From NCBI GenBank assembly GCA_014843695.1, contig CM026403.1, positions 4,340,150 to 4,404,149 on the forward strand: a stretch of DNA of 64,000 bases. Reading direction: 5' to 3'. The DNA is from Archivesica marissinica. Lineage: Eukaryota > Mollusca > Bivalvia > Venerida > Vesicomyidae. Of this stretch, positions 23,464 to 34,765 are shown one piece after another; position 1 is the first letter of the stretch; each line of letters opens with the position of its first letter. The translations under genes were made by a program, and so were the position numbers. The notes beneath the pieces are model-generated. The model saw nothing but the letters and a program-made list of their open reading frames with translations, searched no databases and was not told the origin of the DNA.

Positions 23464-23653
23464 GATTATTATTATTATACGAAGACGAAATACGAAGGAT
23501 TCCATCAAAGCTATATTACATCTTTATTACAAAACACAAACTGAACAATTAAAAAAACATTCCAAAATGTTTAAAACTATGTATTTATATAGTTATTGTT
23601 TTTCATGTAAAAACACACTTATCCGAAGTGTGCGTTTTCTATGTCCTCTAGTA
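23425..23653 (+). mobile_element. MITE whose left end is the 36-bp array
   Basis: Left end TATACTAGAGGACATAGACA followed by ACGCACAC. Right end, reverse-complemented, TATACTAGAGGACATAGAAA followed by ACGCACAC. These are terminal inverted repeats of about 28 bp. The interior (GAAATACGAAGGATTCCATC, ACAAAACACAAACTGAACAA) matches 27014-27226 in inverted orientation. The second copy has only one left-end unit. Confidence 0.85.
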
Positions 23654-24023
23654 TATGTTATGAAGAATGTGGTACAACTACGCCCAAAGGTGGTTTGTTT
23701 TTAGATTTAAGATCTAGCTTATTATTTTGACTGACTGTTTAGTCTCAAACATTCATATTGCCACAACTAACACACTATTATTTATCATTCTTTCAAATTT
23801 CTTACACTTTACATCCAATATATATCCGAAGATAGCATTTCCATTTAATGACAAGTCTGTATATATAAGTATGCTGAAGCGGATTATGAATCGACACATG
23901 TTGCCCGTCGTGTGTCATCCTAGCCCTTGGAGTGCTACAGTTCAAATGTCAATGTAACGAATACCTGTTATTTAGCTGTACGCATATTAAATGCACATGT
24001 ACCCCAAACAAGACTATATCAAG
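23654..24023. other. spacer, nothing recognised
   Basis: AT-rich; no exon or repeat signature. Confidence 0.5.
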
Positions 24024-24114
24024 CCCTCTCTCGCTCTCTCTTCGCTCTCTATCTCCCCTCTCCTCTCTCTTCTCTCTCTCTCCTCTCCTCTCCTCTCCTC
24101 TCCTCTCTCTCTCT
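24024..24114. repeat. CT-rich microsatellite
   Basis: CTCTCT and TCTCC runs of about 90 bp directly upstream of a SINE D copy. Confidence 0.9.
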
Positions 24115-24123
24115 AATATTAGT

Positions 24124-24340
24124 TTATTTAACTACCGGTTGCCCATTTGAGCGTCGGGTAGTTTACCTAACAAACACCTTTCCTGGGCAGGCCCCATCGG
24201 TTAATGAGTACTTGGTGCACCAACCCCCGTAAGAAAACTGCCAACTATTTCATACAAAGAGACGTTGTCTGAGCGGGGCTCGAACCCGTGACCATCATTG
24301 ATGATATGTTACAGTGGTATACAAGTCAGCGACCGTAACG
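24124..24340 (-). mobile_element. SINE family D
   Basis: On + it reads TTTATTTAACTACCGGTTGC (A/D-type tail), CCTTTCCTGGGCAGGCCCC, TTGGTGCACCAACC and GGGGCTCGAACCCGTGACC (B box of the tRNA-like head). It ends in GTCAGCGACCGTAACGAC. Confidence 0.85.
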
Positions 24341-24395
24341 ACAGTAATGACATTTATTCAACTAACCCATGTCATATAGTCCGTGGTACCTGACC

Positions 24396-25232
24396 AAACC
24401 ATAAGAATCACACGGGAGAAGTGGTAGAATACAACAAACCATAGGAATCACACGGAAGAAGTGGTAGAATACAACAATCCATAGGATTCACACGGGAGCG
24501 GTGGTAGAATACAACAATCCATAGGAATCACACGGGAGCGGTGGTAGAATACAACAATCCATAGGAACCACACGGGGGCAATGGTAGAATACAACAATCG
24601 ATAGGAATCACACGGGAGCAGTGGTAGAATACAACAATCCATAGGAATCACACGGGAGCAATGGTAGAATACAACAATCCATAGGAATCACACGGGAGCA
24701 GTGGTAGAATACAACAATCCATAGGAATCACACGGGAGCGGTGGTAGAATACAACAATCCATAGGAATCACACGGGAGCGGTGGTAGAATACAACAATCT
24801 ATAGGATTCACACGGGAGCAGTGGTAGAATACAACAATCCATAGGAATCACACGGGAGCAGTGGTAGAATACAACAATCCATAGGAATCACACGGGAGCA
24901 GTGGTAGAATACAACAATCCATAGGAATCACACGGGAGCAGTGATAGAATACAACAATCCATAGGAATCACACGGGAGCAGTGGTAGAATACAACAATCC
25001 ATAGGAATCACACGGGAGCAGTGATAGAATACAACAATCCATAAGAACCACACGGGGGCAATGGTAGAATACAACAATCGATAGGAATCACACGGGAGCG
25101 GTGGTAGAATACAACAATCGGTAGGAATCACACGGGAGCGGTGGTAGAATACAACAATCCATTGAAATCACACGGGAGCGGTGGTAGAATACAACAATCC
25201 ATAGGAATCACACGGGAGCAATGGTAGAATAC
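24396..25232. repeat. 40-bp tandem array (about 21 copies)
   Basis: The unit is CAATCCATAGGAATCACACG plus GGAGCGGTGGTAGAATACAA. Variants differ at GGAGCG/GGAGCA/GGGGCA. Open frames on the minus strand come from the 120-bp three-unit cycle. Confidence 0.95.
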
Positions 25233-25640
25233 CTGAGAACAGAAGGACGTGTAGTTGGCAACTTTAAGCTACTGTGGAGTAGCTAACAGTAATTAGTCAT
25301 TCGTCAGATACTTGAAACCGTAATATGAGTACAAAATAATAGTAGAAGAACGAAATTAGGTCACGGATGGCAGTCAAAGCCACTTCACGACAATTGGCTG
25401 ACATACTTGACTTGTATTGACCGTCGCGACCGGATTAGTACTCATATTACTTTAATATATACATCACTCAACATACAGAACCTAACATCCTTGGGGTTCT
25501 AAGGGTATGAACTGCAACAACTAGAAAACAACCAGCTTGGAAGACAACCATCTTGGACGATAATCGCCTTGGAAGACCAACAACTCTACTCTACACTTCA
25601 ACACAACTCCACATCCAATAATGGGCGTTGACTAGCGCGC
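25233..25640. other. spacer, nothing recognised
   Basis: Non-repetitive sequence between two arrays; no gene evidence. Confidence 0.5.
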
Positions 25641-26206
25641 TTTGTTCGCCCATTATTTTCTATGCTGTAGCAAGGGTAAATAAACTCATATCGTCACCGC
25701 CAATTTGTTCGCACATTATTTTCTATGCCGTGGCAAGGTAAATAAACTCACATCATCACAGCCAATTTGTTCGCACATTATTTGCTATGCCGTGGCAAGG
25801 GTAAATAAACTCACATCATCACCGCCAATTTGCTCGCCAATTATTTGATATGCCGTAGCAATGGTAAATAAACTCAAATCATCACCGCAAATTTGCTCGC
25901 CAATTATTTTTTATGCTGTAGCAAGGGTAAATAAACTCAAATCATCACCGCCAATTTGCTCGCCCATTATTCTCTATACCGTAGCAAGGGTAAATAAACT
26001 CACATCATCACAGCCAATTTGCTCGACCATTATTTGCTATGCCGTAGCAAGGGTAAATAAACTCAAATCGTCACCGCCAATTTGCTCGCCCATTATTTGC
26101 TATGCCGTAGCAAGGGTAAATAAACTCAAATCGTCACCGCCAATTTGCTCGCCCATTATTTTCTATGCCATGGCAAGGGTAAATAAACTCACATCATCAC
26201 CGCCAA
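25641..26206. repeat. 63-bp tandem array (about 9 copies)
   Basis: The unit contains AAGGGTAAATAAACTCAAAT, CATCACCGCCAATTTGCTCG and CCCATTATTTTCTATGCCGT. The period is 21 codons, so the plus strand stays open over 25861-26241 without evidence of function. Confidence 0.93.
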
Positions 26207-26844
26207 ACCTTGTCATGTTATATACGCATGTTCACTGTTAACATGGTATCCAATACCATCGCTACCTAGCAATATGTGTGCTATGTATATGTGTCAGCAT
26301 AACCAAGCCATGTCACGTCGTTATTGACGCATTATAGACACAATGAGTTCGATCTAACCACAGGAGAAAATAATGAGCATAATTATGCTACTATATCAAT
26401 GTACACATTTCATACCTACTAGATCTACGTAGACTAAGTGTAGTATTAAATGTCTGTATACCTGTCTGTATACCCGTCAAGTATCACGCACTAGGCGTGT
26501 GTCACACGCATATAGGCATCAAATCACGCTCACACGCATATATCCAGACGCATGTGTCGAAATTTCGGATTTTCTTACAATTGCCATGCAAATGGCGTTT
26601 AGGGTTTTATGGGAGTTAACTCAGGAACTACTATGCATAACCGGTGTCATTGTAATTTATTGCCTTCGTGTTAATCAGCCTAAGTGGCAGATCCAAATTT
26701 GACATATACTTCAAGTAACAGGTTCAGATAACCACAGCAAGATGGGTTTAACATCGTCCCCTTCCTCCTCCATCGGAGCTTTGCGTTTCAGTAACAGAAC
26801 ACATCTCGCGCTAGACACTCAAAGGGATGTCCCTCCGAACAATA
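26207..26844. other. spacer, nothing recognised
   Basis: Non-repetitive sequence. ACACGCATATA recurs a few times near 26505-26545. No gene evidence. Confidence 0.5.
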
Positions 26845-26993
26845 ATGCATGCATGGGCGGACACACGGGTAGAACCACCTACCTAGCAAGCCAGCTGGGT
26901 ATATTCCTAACATGCAAGAATTCGACACCCCCAATGGGATTCAAGCCTACAATAGTAGAGAGTGATTTGAAGTCAGCGGCCTTAACAACTCGG
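26845..26993 (-). mobile_element. possible SINE family F fragment
   Basis: On the minus strand it starts GGTCCGAGTTGTTAAGGCCG and CTGACTTCAAATCACTCTC. A GGCTTGAATCCCA box follows, resembling a worn tRNA-Leu or tRNA-Ser-type head. The body (CCAGCTGGCTTGCTAGG) matches none of families A-E. An 11-base C run (26994 onward) follows. Confidence 0.45.
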
Positions 26994-27013
26994 ACCCCCC
27001 CCCCCACCCCTCA

Positions 27014-27226
27014 TATACTAGAGGACATATCGGAAAACTGTGTCTATACATGTAAAATAAATACTATATAAATACATAATTTTAAAACATTTTGGAATAT
27101 TTCAGTTGTTCAGTTTGTGTTTTGTAACAAAGATGTAATATATCTTTGATGGAATTCTTCGTATTTCGTTTTCATGTAATACTAATCATATAATGTAGGT
27201 GTGCGTTTCCTATCACCTCTAGTATA
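27014..27226 (-). mobile_element. second copy of the 23425 MITE
   Basis: TATACTAGAGGACATATCGG at one end and CCTATCACCTCTAGTATA at the other. The interior matches 23463-23625 in reverse complement, including GATGGAATTCTTCGTATTTCG. Only one copy of the 36-bp end unit is present. Confidence 0.8.
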
Positions 27227-27296
27227 TATATATATACCTAATCACAGAAGGCGAGACTAATGAGCATACCATATACAATTAAGTGTACAACTCTAT

Positions 27297-27536
27297 TGTG
27301 TGTGTTTTACGTTTATTTATCGTCGCTACCGGTTGTCCATATGAGCGACGCCTCCTGAAGAGATTAGTCATTCTCCTCTGGTTCTTTTACGTGCACGGTG
27401 TAAAGCACCGACACGAGACCTCGGTTTAACGTCCCATCTGAAAGACTGTTAATTTTATTAGGGTTCAGACTGGGGATCGAACCTGCGATCCCTGGATTAC
27501 CAGTCCAGCGTGATACCACTGGACTACAGATCCGCC
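27297..27536 (-). mobile_element. SINE family A with 13-bp target duplication
   Basis: On + it reads GTTTATTTATCGTCGCTACC, GAGCGACGCCTCCTGAAGAG, then jumps to TCTCCTCTGGTTCTTTTACG (a deletion of about 60 bp). It ends ACCACTGGACTACAGATCCG. TGTACAACTCTAT is present at 27284-27296 and 27537-27549. Confidence 0.9.
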
Positions 27537-27549
27537 TGTACAACTCTAT

Positions 27550-27965
27550 ATACACATGTCATACCTAATAATAATAAACGTAGGCCTACACTTGATAGAA
27601 TACTGTGACGTAAACAACACGAACGCACAACATATGTAAAGAAAGGTTAATAAGTGTTAATTGGTGGGAGAAACACGATTTGTGTACCGGAGACAAGTTC
27701 ACTGGAGTATCGTGTGGATGCCATGATGCCATTTACGCTGTCTTTTCACGCGACATATCTTCTTCAAACGCAAACATAGGGCGTGAATCACACTGGCATG
27801 GTATTGATTGTAATGCACTGAACTACATATGTATGACCTTAGAAATGTTGACAGTTTCTAGAAGGAGCTCACAAAACTTCACAAGATGTTCAGTATATTT
27901 GACACCGTTCGTTGATTTGGCTAAATTATTTGCATCATTTGTGATGTGTGCGGTTGGATCTGGGC
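27550..27965. other. spacer, nothing recognised
   Basis: Unique-looking DNA; the short open frame across it runs into the next array and has no coding signature. Confidence 0.5.
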
Positions 27966-28526
27966 AGTGCATTGCTGGTAGTGAGCAGTGTACTGCTGAC
28001 AGTGCATTGCTGGTAGTGAGCAGTGTACTGTTGACAGTGTACTGCTGACAGGGAGAAGTGGGTAGTGAACAGTGTATTACTGACTGGGAGAAGTGGGTAG
28101 TGAGCAGTGTACTGTTGACAGGGAGAAGTGGGTAGTGAGCAGTGTACTGCTGACAGGGAGAAGTGGGTAGTGAGCAGTGTACTGTTGACAGGGAGAAGTG
28201 GGTAGTGAGCAGTGTACTGCTGACAGGGAGAAGTGAGTAGCGAGCAGTATACTGTTGACAGGGAGAAGTGGGTAGCGACCAGTGTAATTCTGACAGGGAG
28301 AAGTGAGTAGCGAGCAGTATACTGTTGACAGGGAGCAGTGGGTAGCGACCAGTGTACTGTTGGCAGGGTAGCGAGCAGTGTACTGCTGACAGGGAGAAGT
28401 GGGTAGCGAGCAGTGTACTGTTGACAGGGTAGCGAGCAGTGTACTGTTGACAGGGTAGCGACGAGTGTACTACTGACTGGGAGAAGTGTGTAACGAGCAG
28501 TGTACTGCTGACAGGGTAACGAGCAG
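27966..28526. repeat. 35-bp tandem array with shorter variants
   Basis: The unit is GAGCAGTGTACTGTTGACAG plus GGAGAAGTGGGTAGT. Shortened units lack GGAGAAGTGG. About 16-18 units. It ends directly in a SINE C tail. Confidence 0.92.
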
Positions 28527-28527
28527 T

Positions 28528-28597
28528 CACGCCAACAAGAGTGATTAATATAAGTTACGAAAGCTTCATTCGCAATCGTTGTTAATACATAACGTTA
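28528..28597 (+). mobile_element. SINE family C, tail fragment
   Basis: CACGCCAACAAGAGTGATTA, ATATAAGTTACGAAAGC and TTCGCAATCGTTGTTAATAC match only the last 70 bp of family C. Confidence 0.75.
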
Positions 28598-28603
28598 AAA
28601 CAA

Positions 28604-28740
28604 GGCAATACGTCTCCCCTAATACAGTTACACAGCGTAATATGGTGACATAATCAACCAATACGTCTCCCCTAATACAGTTACACAGCGTAATATGGTG
28701 ACATAATCAACCAATACGTCTCCCCTAATACAGTTACACA
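28604..28740. repeat. 53-bp tandem repeat, 2.6 copies, running into a gap
   Basis: The unit contains CAATACGTCTCCCCTAATAC and AGTTACACAGCGTAATATGG plus TGACATAATCAAC. The last unit is cut by the N run, so the array length is unknown. Confidence 0.85.
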
Positions 28741-29740
28741 NNNNNNNNNNNNNNNNNNNNNNNNNNNNNNNNNNNNNNNNNNNNNNNNNNNNNNNNNNNN
28801 NNNNNNNNNNNNNNNNNNNNNNNNNNNNNNNNNNNNNNNNNNNNNNNNNNNNNNNNNNNNNNNNNNNNNNNNNNNNNNNNNNNNNNNNNNNNNNNNNNNN
28901 NNNNNNNNNNNNNNNNNNNNNNNNNNNNNNNNNNNNNNNNNNNNNNNNNNNNNNNNNNNNNNNNNNNNNNNNNNNNNNNNNNNNNNNNNNNNNNNNNNNN
29001 NNNNNNNNNNNNNNNNNNNNNNNNNNNNNNNNNNNNNNNNNNNNNNNNNNNNNNNNNNNNNNNNNNNNNNNNNNNNNNNNNNNNNNNNNNNNNNNNNNNN
29101 NNNNNNNNNNNNNNNNNNNNNNNNNNNNNNNNNNNNNNNNNNNNNNNNNNNNNNNNNNNNNNNNNNNNNNNNNNNNNNNNNNNNNNNNNNNNNNNNNNNN
29201 NNNNNNNNNNNNNNNNNNNNNNNNNNNNNNNNNNNNNNNNNNNNNNNNNNNNNNNNNNNNNNNNNNNNNNNNNNNNNNNNNNNNNNNNNNNNNNNNNNNN
29301 NNNNNNNNNNNNNNNNNNNNNNNNNNNNNNNNNNNNNNNNNNNNNNNNNNNNNNNNNNNNNNNNNNNNNNNNNNNNNNNNNNNNNNNNNNNNNNNNNNNN
29401 NNNNNNNNNNNNNNNNNNNNNNNNNNNNNNNNNNNNNNNNNNNNNNNNNNNNNNNNNNNNNNNNNNNNNNNNNNNNNNNNNNNNNNNNNNNNNNNNNNNN
29501 NNNNNNNNNNNNNNNNNNNNNNNNNNNNNNNNNNNNNNNNNNNNNNNNNNNNNNNNNNNNNNNNNNNNNNNNNNNNNNNNNNNNNNNNNNNNNNNNNNNN
29601 NNNNNNNNNNNNNNNNNNNNNNNNNNNNNNNNNNNNNNNNNNNNNNNNNNNNNNNNNNNNNNNNNNNNNNNNNNNNNNNNNNNNNNNNNNNNNNNNNNNN
29701 NNNNNNNNNNNNNNNNNNNNNNNNNNNNNNNNNNNNNNNN
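28741..29740. other. assembly gap of exactly 1,000 N
   Basis: Placeholder between the 53-bp repeat and the 30-bp array. Confidence 0.99.
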
Positions 29741-30926
29741 GTGTCGGAGTGTCCCTGCATGTCCTGGCCTGTGTCGGAGTGTCCCTGCATGTCCTGGCCT
29801 GTGTTGGCGTGTCCCTGCATGTCCTGGCCTGTGTCGGTGTGTCCCTGCATGTCCTGGCCTGTGTCGGAGTGTCCCTGCATGTCCTGGCCTGTGTTGGCGT
29901 GTCCCTGCATGTCCTGGCCTGTGTCGGTGTGTCCCTGCATGTCCTGGCCTGTGTCGGAGTGTCCCTGCATGTCCTGGCCTGTGTCGGCATGTCCCTGCAT
30001 GTCCTGGCCTGTGTCAGAGTGTCCCTGCATGTCCTGGCCTGTGCTGGCCTGTGTTGGAGTGTCCCTGCATGTCCTGGCCTGTGTCGGAGTGTCCCTGCAT
30101 GTCCTGGCCTGTGTCGGAGTGTCCCTGCATGTCCTGGTCTGTGTCGGAGTGTCCCTGCATGTCCTGGTCTGTGTCGGAGTGTCCCTGCATGTCCTGGCCT
30201 GTGTCGGAGTGTCCCTGCATGTCCTGGTCTGTGTCGGAGTGTCCCTGCATGTCCTGGTCTGTGTCGGAGTGTCCCTGCATGTCCTGGCCTGTGTCGGAGT
30301 GTCCCTGCATGTCCTGGCCTGTGTCGGAGTGTCCCTGCATGTCCTGGTCTGTGTCGGAGTGTCCCTGCATGTCCTGGTCTGTGTCGGAGTGTCCCTGCAT
30401 GTCCTGGTCTGTGTCGGAGTGTCCCTGCATGTCCTGGTCTGTGTCGGAGTGTCCCTGCATGTCCTGGTCTGTGTCGGAGTGTCCCTGCATGTCCTGGTCT
30501 GTGTCGGAGTGTCCCTGCATGTCCTGGTCTGTGTCGGAGTGTCCCTGCATGTCCTGGTCTGTGTCGGAGTGTCCCTGCATGCATGGCCTGTGTCGGAGTG
30601 TCCCTGCATGTCCTGGTCTGTGTCGGAGTGTCCCTGCATGTCCTGGTCTGTGTCGGAGTGTCCCTGCATGTCCTGCTCTGTGTCGGAGTGTCCCTGCATG
30701 TCCTGGTCTGTGTCGGAGTGTCCCTGCATGCATGGCCTGTGTCGGAGTGTCCCTGCATGTCCTGGTCTGTGTCGGAGTGTCCCTGCATGTCCTGGTCTGT
30801 GTCGGAGTGTCCCTGCATGTCCTGGTCTGTGTCGGAGTGTCCCTGCATGTCCTGGTCTGTGTCGGAGTGTCCCTGCATGTCCTGGTCTGTGTCGGAGTGT
30901 CCCTGCATGCATGGCCTGTGCTGGCA
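29741..30926. repeat. 30-bp tandem array, left copy (about 40 units)
   Basis: The unit is GTGTCGGAGTGTCCCTGCAT plus GTCCTGGCCT. Variants GTCCTGGTCT and a shorter GCATGGCCT unit occur in a fixed order. Every frame is a 10-codon repeat, so four of the six frames are open. The array begins at the gap edge. Confidence 0.97.
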
Positions 30927-31816
30927 TGTGATGGCTTGTACTGATGTGTCCTGGGGAACTATTGTTACCACTGGGACCTTCTGTGGAAGCTATGTGGTTC
31001 TACCCCTGTACCTATCCATGTGTATTGCAATGTACAAGAGGACCTTCTGTGGAAGCTATGTGGTTCTACCCCTGTACCCACCCATGTGTATTGCAATGTA
31101 CATCAGGACCTTCTGTGGAAGCTATGTGGTTCTACTCCTGTACCCACCCATGTGTATTGCAATGTACAAGGGGACCTTCTGTGGAAGCTATGTGGTTCTA
31201 CCCCTGTACCCATCCATGTGTATTGCAATGTACATCAGGACCTTCTGTGGATGCTATGTGGTTCTACCCCTGTACCCACCCATGTGTATTGCAATGTACA
31301 AGGGGACCTTCAGTGGAAGCCCAGTTGTTGGTAGAGCACATGCCTGAATGCAACTCATTCCAATAGCAATGTACAAGATGGGGGGGCGTCCACAACCGCT
31401 TAAAGCTAGCTAAAAATAGCAGCTGTTGACTTTGATTGTACAGTACTATACTAACTCCAGAAACATATACAGACAATCGGTAGTCATCATTGTGGCCAAT
31501 CTAATCAATGTTACCACATGTGTTTATATATTATTATATAAACGGTTATCTACATTGACATTGAAATATCTGCAGATTTGACAGTGAAATAGTGATATCT
31601 ATATCAATGTAGAAAGTTGTGGTGGTCCGAGGCCATCTGTGACTTATTTATAGTTTTCTGAATTCTATATGACCATTTTTGAATAAGTTGAAAGCCAACT
31701 TTGATATAGTTGTAATGAAATATGACAGGTTGTGTTGAATATTTATCATGGTGTTATATCTTTACTGATCTAGACAACTATTCGTTTGTCACGTTTCCGT
31801 GGATCCAGTGTGATGA
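29961..31816 (+). repeat. left arm of a 1.86-kb inverted duplication
   Basis: Base x here pairs with base 84046 minus x on the other strand, without indels, through the ordered variant units of the 30-bp array, the 66-bp array and about 450 bp of non-repetitive sequence (31367-31816). I detect two mismatches, both in the 30-bp array. Beyond 31816 the left arm continues into unique DNA, while its partner meets a gap. Confidence 0.95.
30975..31366. repeat. 66-bp tandem array, left copy (about 6 units)
   Basis: The unit contains GACCTTCTGTGGAAGCTATG, TGGTTCTACCCCTGTACCCA and TGTGTATTGCAATGTACA. The last unit degenerates into GACCTTCAGTGGAAGCCCAG. The period is 22 codons. Confidence 0.95.
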
Positions 31817-31965
31817 TTAAATTTATACATTCATTAAAATGTAGAGAAAAGTTGCAGAATTTGATTAAAAATTGTAAACATGGATTGCTATGAAAATTTA
31901 TGATAATTTATGATTCACATGTTTTAAAATTTCGCTGCTTTTTTTAAATTAAGTTTTATATTTAA

Positions 31966-32204
31966 CCCATTTTATTCTGGATACATTTAAAGCCTGTTGC
32001 AAACAACATAGATCCAAATCACCCGCAGCGTAACGCTGCATGCTGAACAGGATCTATGTTGTTTGCTACATAGCCAAGTGTCTTAGCAAGATCATCTGAA
32101 TAGCAAACAGCATAGAGCCTGATCAGACGGAACGTTCCGTGGCAGCTGATCTGGCTCTATGTTCTTTGCTAATACTGTTTGAACGGTATCCAGAATCAAA
32201 TGGG
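31966..32204. mobile_element. piggyBac-like MITE with two internal hairpins
   Basis: Ends CCCATTTTATTCTGGATAC and, reverse-complemented, CCCATTTGATTCTGGATAC. TTAA flanks at 31962-31965 and 32205-32208. TTAA plus CCC termini are typical of piggyBac-type elements. Hairpin 1 (31999-32066) has a perfect 17-bp stem starting GCAAACAACATAG and an inner GCAGCGT/ACGCTGC stem. Hairpin 2 (32103-32169) has a related 17-bp stem with two mismatches and the inner palindrome ACGGAACGTTCCGT. Confidence 0.8.
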
Positions 32205-33335
32205 TTAAAAAATAATGGTAAGATCCTGGAGCAAATTGGGCGTGAAATTATACCATTATATTTTATGGCAGGACCTTCATCATTATTTTTATTTCTAAAA
32301 CTTAGAAAGTAGTTTGTTCAAAGTTTGAACATTGTAATGTTTGTTTGTGTAGCGGATGTGTGTTTGGTATAGGATATTGTCAATGTTGGATTACAAAGTG
32401 TTGGAGAATGTACAGAAAAACTTTAAATGTAAGTGTTACAGAATGTTTGAACATAGCCTGTATGTGACATACCAGTGGTGTGGGTTAAATAGTTTTTGAA
32501 CACTGCCTGTATGTGACATACAGATGCGCGTGATATAATTTTTAAACACTGCCGGCATGTGACATATAGTTTTTGAACAGGTGCCATCTGACATGTATGT
32601 GTGTGTGACATATTTTTGTATCTGTATTATGTATCTGACATACAGGTGCCAGTGGCATGGTTTTTGAACATTACCTGTATGTGACATACAGTTGCGAGTG
32701 ACATAATTTATGAACACTGTCTGTATGTGACATACAGTTGCAAGTGACATAATTTATAACTGCTGTATGTGACATCAGTTGAGTGACATAATTTATAACA
32801 CTGTCTGTATGTGACATACAGTTGGAGTGACATAATTTATGAACACTGTCTGTATGTGACATGTTGGGTGTTTTTGTGTTGTGTATGACTGCCTGTATGT
32901 GACATACAGTTGCAAGTGACATAATTTATAAACACTGTCTGTATGTGACATACAGTTGCGAGTGACATAATTTATGAACACTGTCTGTATGTGACATACA
33001 GTTAGTTGTGAGTGACATAATTTATGAACACTATCTGTATGTGACATACAGTTGCGAGTGACATAATTTATGAACACTGTCTGTATGTGACATACAGTTG
33101 TGAGTGACTTAATTTATATGACTACCTGTATGTGACATACAGTTGCAAGTGGCATAATTTATGAACACTGTCTGTATGTGACATACAGTTGCGAGTGACA
33201 TAATTTATTGTTGTGTGTTGGTGGTTTTTGAACACTGTCTGTATGTGACATACAGTTGTGAGTGACATAATTTATATGATTGCCTGTATGTGACATACAG
33301 TTGCAAGTGGCATAATTTATGAACACTGTCTGTAT

Positions 33336-34765
33336 CAGGGCGTTCATTTGACCCGAGCTCCTGGGTTTTGACGCACGAAAATTGATAAAGACGCATGTTT
33401 GACTCTTGGTGAAAATGCCCTGAGAGTCAACTTTGACCCGGGGCATTGATCGGCCATGCGTCATCAAATATTTTCTCAGCGGAGTAATTATCAAAATATG
33501 TCTGTCTACGAGGTCGAAGACCGTAATCGTTCATATATAAAACGCAGTTATTTTCATCAAAAGTCTGCTGCATTTCGTTATGAACACGATCGTGATTTAT
33601 GAGGGACTCACAATTGGACAAATGGCGTCTAGGCAAACTTTACGTAAAATCTTTATCTCAACCAGCCGATCAGAATATAGTATCAACCACGCATAAAGCG
33701 CCTTCATCACTTGCGCCGACCAGGGTTAGGTTCAAAACGCGTGGTTGATGTCATTATTCAGTTGGGTGGTTGAGAAAAAAAGGCTTACCCAAACTTTAGT
33801 ATCAAAGGGAAATAAATCTTTAATAACGTTTCTCTAATACCTGTACGGCTCGGTATTTTTCCGGTAAAAATTAGTTTTTATCAAAAGACAATTATTATTG
33901 ATTGTCACAATAAACACCTTTAGCAAGTTTTGCAAACAACCAATTTCCGTTTGTGTTGTTTGCCATCATATGTGCTGCTAATCATGAGAACTGAGAAGTT
34001 TAAGTAGGTGTTGACATTATGTGTATTGTCAATGTACAATCGGCATAGATAAAACGGTGTTTTTGTAACAAGTGTATTGTCAATAATAAGTTGTCTGCTA
34101 TTTGAGAAGTTTATAGTGGGCCACTGATATAGAAATTATACGCCGGAATCGTTTGATGATGTCGGTGAGTAAAAGTACTTTTGCTATTGTTTGTTACAGA
34201 TTTCTATGGGGTATTCATTGTGTGCACCACCCATTAATCATTTCATTGTTTCTACATTATTCCTTCATTTTCTGGAGAATATTCCTAAATCATTCTTAGT
34301 TATATTTTCAATCAGATCGGAGATAAAAAATTAAAGAGTATCAGTTTTAGAAATTAAATCTTAAATATGGTTCAGAAAAGCCTTAGTCACTTCGGAATTG
34401 GCACACCCAGCAAACGTAAGCTGAGTGATAGTGAACCTGGGACACCTAAACGACACTCCTAAGTCTAAAGTGAAAAGAAAATTCAGGTCTGAGTGGCTTA
34501 ATGAATTTAAGTGGCTGGAAATGAAACAAACTGATGATTAGATTCTGTTGTATTGTACTTGGTGTAGAGATGCTAAAAAGAAAAAATCCCTTCGCTAACA
34601 GTGGTAGCACGAACCTACAACAATTACATGTACGTAAAGTACCAACATGCATATATTTGACTCTTGAAAATTCCAGCTTGACTCTTGAAAATTCCTGTTT
34701 GACTCTTGAGATTTTGACATCAAGGGTCATTGACTCTTGAGTTTCAAAGTCTAGTGAACGCCCTG
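33336..34765 (+). mobile_element. 1,430-bp hAT-like element inside the 46-bp array
   Basis: Ends CAGGGCGTTCATTTGAC and, reverse-complemented, CAGGGCGTTCACTAGAC. TGTAT is duplicated at 33331-33335 and 34766-34770, and the array unit reads on across the empty site. CAGGG termini suggest hAT. The visible 5-bp duplication differs from the usual 8 bp but is reported for a hAT subgroup (hAT5). It carries only a broken N-terminal coding remnant (34367-34640), so it is non-autonomous. GACTCTTGA is repeated four to five times near the right end. Confidence 0.75.
34367..34640 (+). pseudogene. broken N-terminal remnant of a ZNF862/TTF-type zinc-finger hAT protein
   Basis: An ATG at 34367 opens a 31-codon frame (MVQKSLSHFGIGTPSKRKL...) that stops. 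Shifting frame gives KRKFRSEWLNEFKWLEMKQ followed by a stop, then LLYCTWCRDAKKKNPF-type sequence and NSGSTNLQQLH. The order of a Lys-rich start, a WL..F.WL segment, a Cys-x2-Cys pair, KKNPFA and a His is characteristic of the TTF-type finger at the N-terminus of ZNF862-like proteins, a hAT-derived group. The reading frame is interrupted at least three times, and no dimerisation or catalytic region follows. It would have been a nuclear DNA-binding protein. Identification is from remembered family features, without a search. Confidence 0.6.

Noticed and set aside
26742..27071. 109-codon plus-strand frame
   Set aside because: It spans a worn SINE-like head on the other strand, a C run and a MITE; no conserved motif.
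27823..28530. 235-codon minus-strand frame with Gln-Tyr-Thr-Ala repeats
   Set aside because: A by-product of the 35-bp array.
29749..31347. Cys-rich open frames over the 30-bp and 66-bp arrays, also 52699-56905
   Set aside because: Both periods are multiples of three, and several frames on both strands are open at once.
31264..31476. 70-codon frame found identically at 52570-52782
   Set aside because: Its identity reflects the inverted duplication, not conservation, and most of it lies in the 66-bp array.
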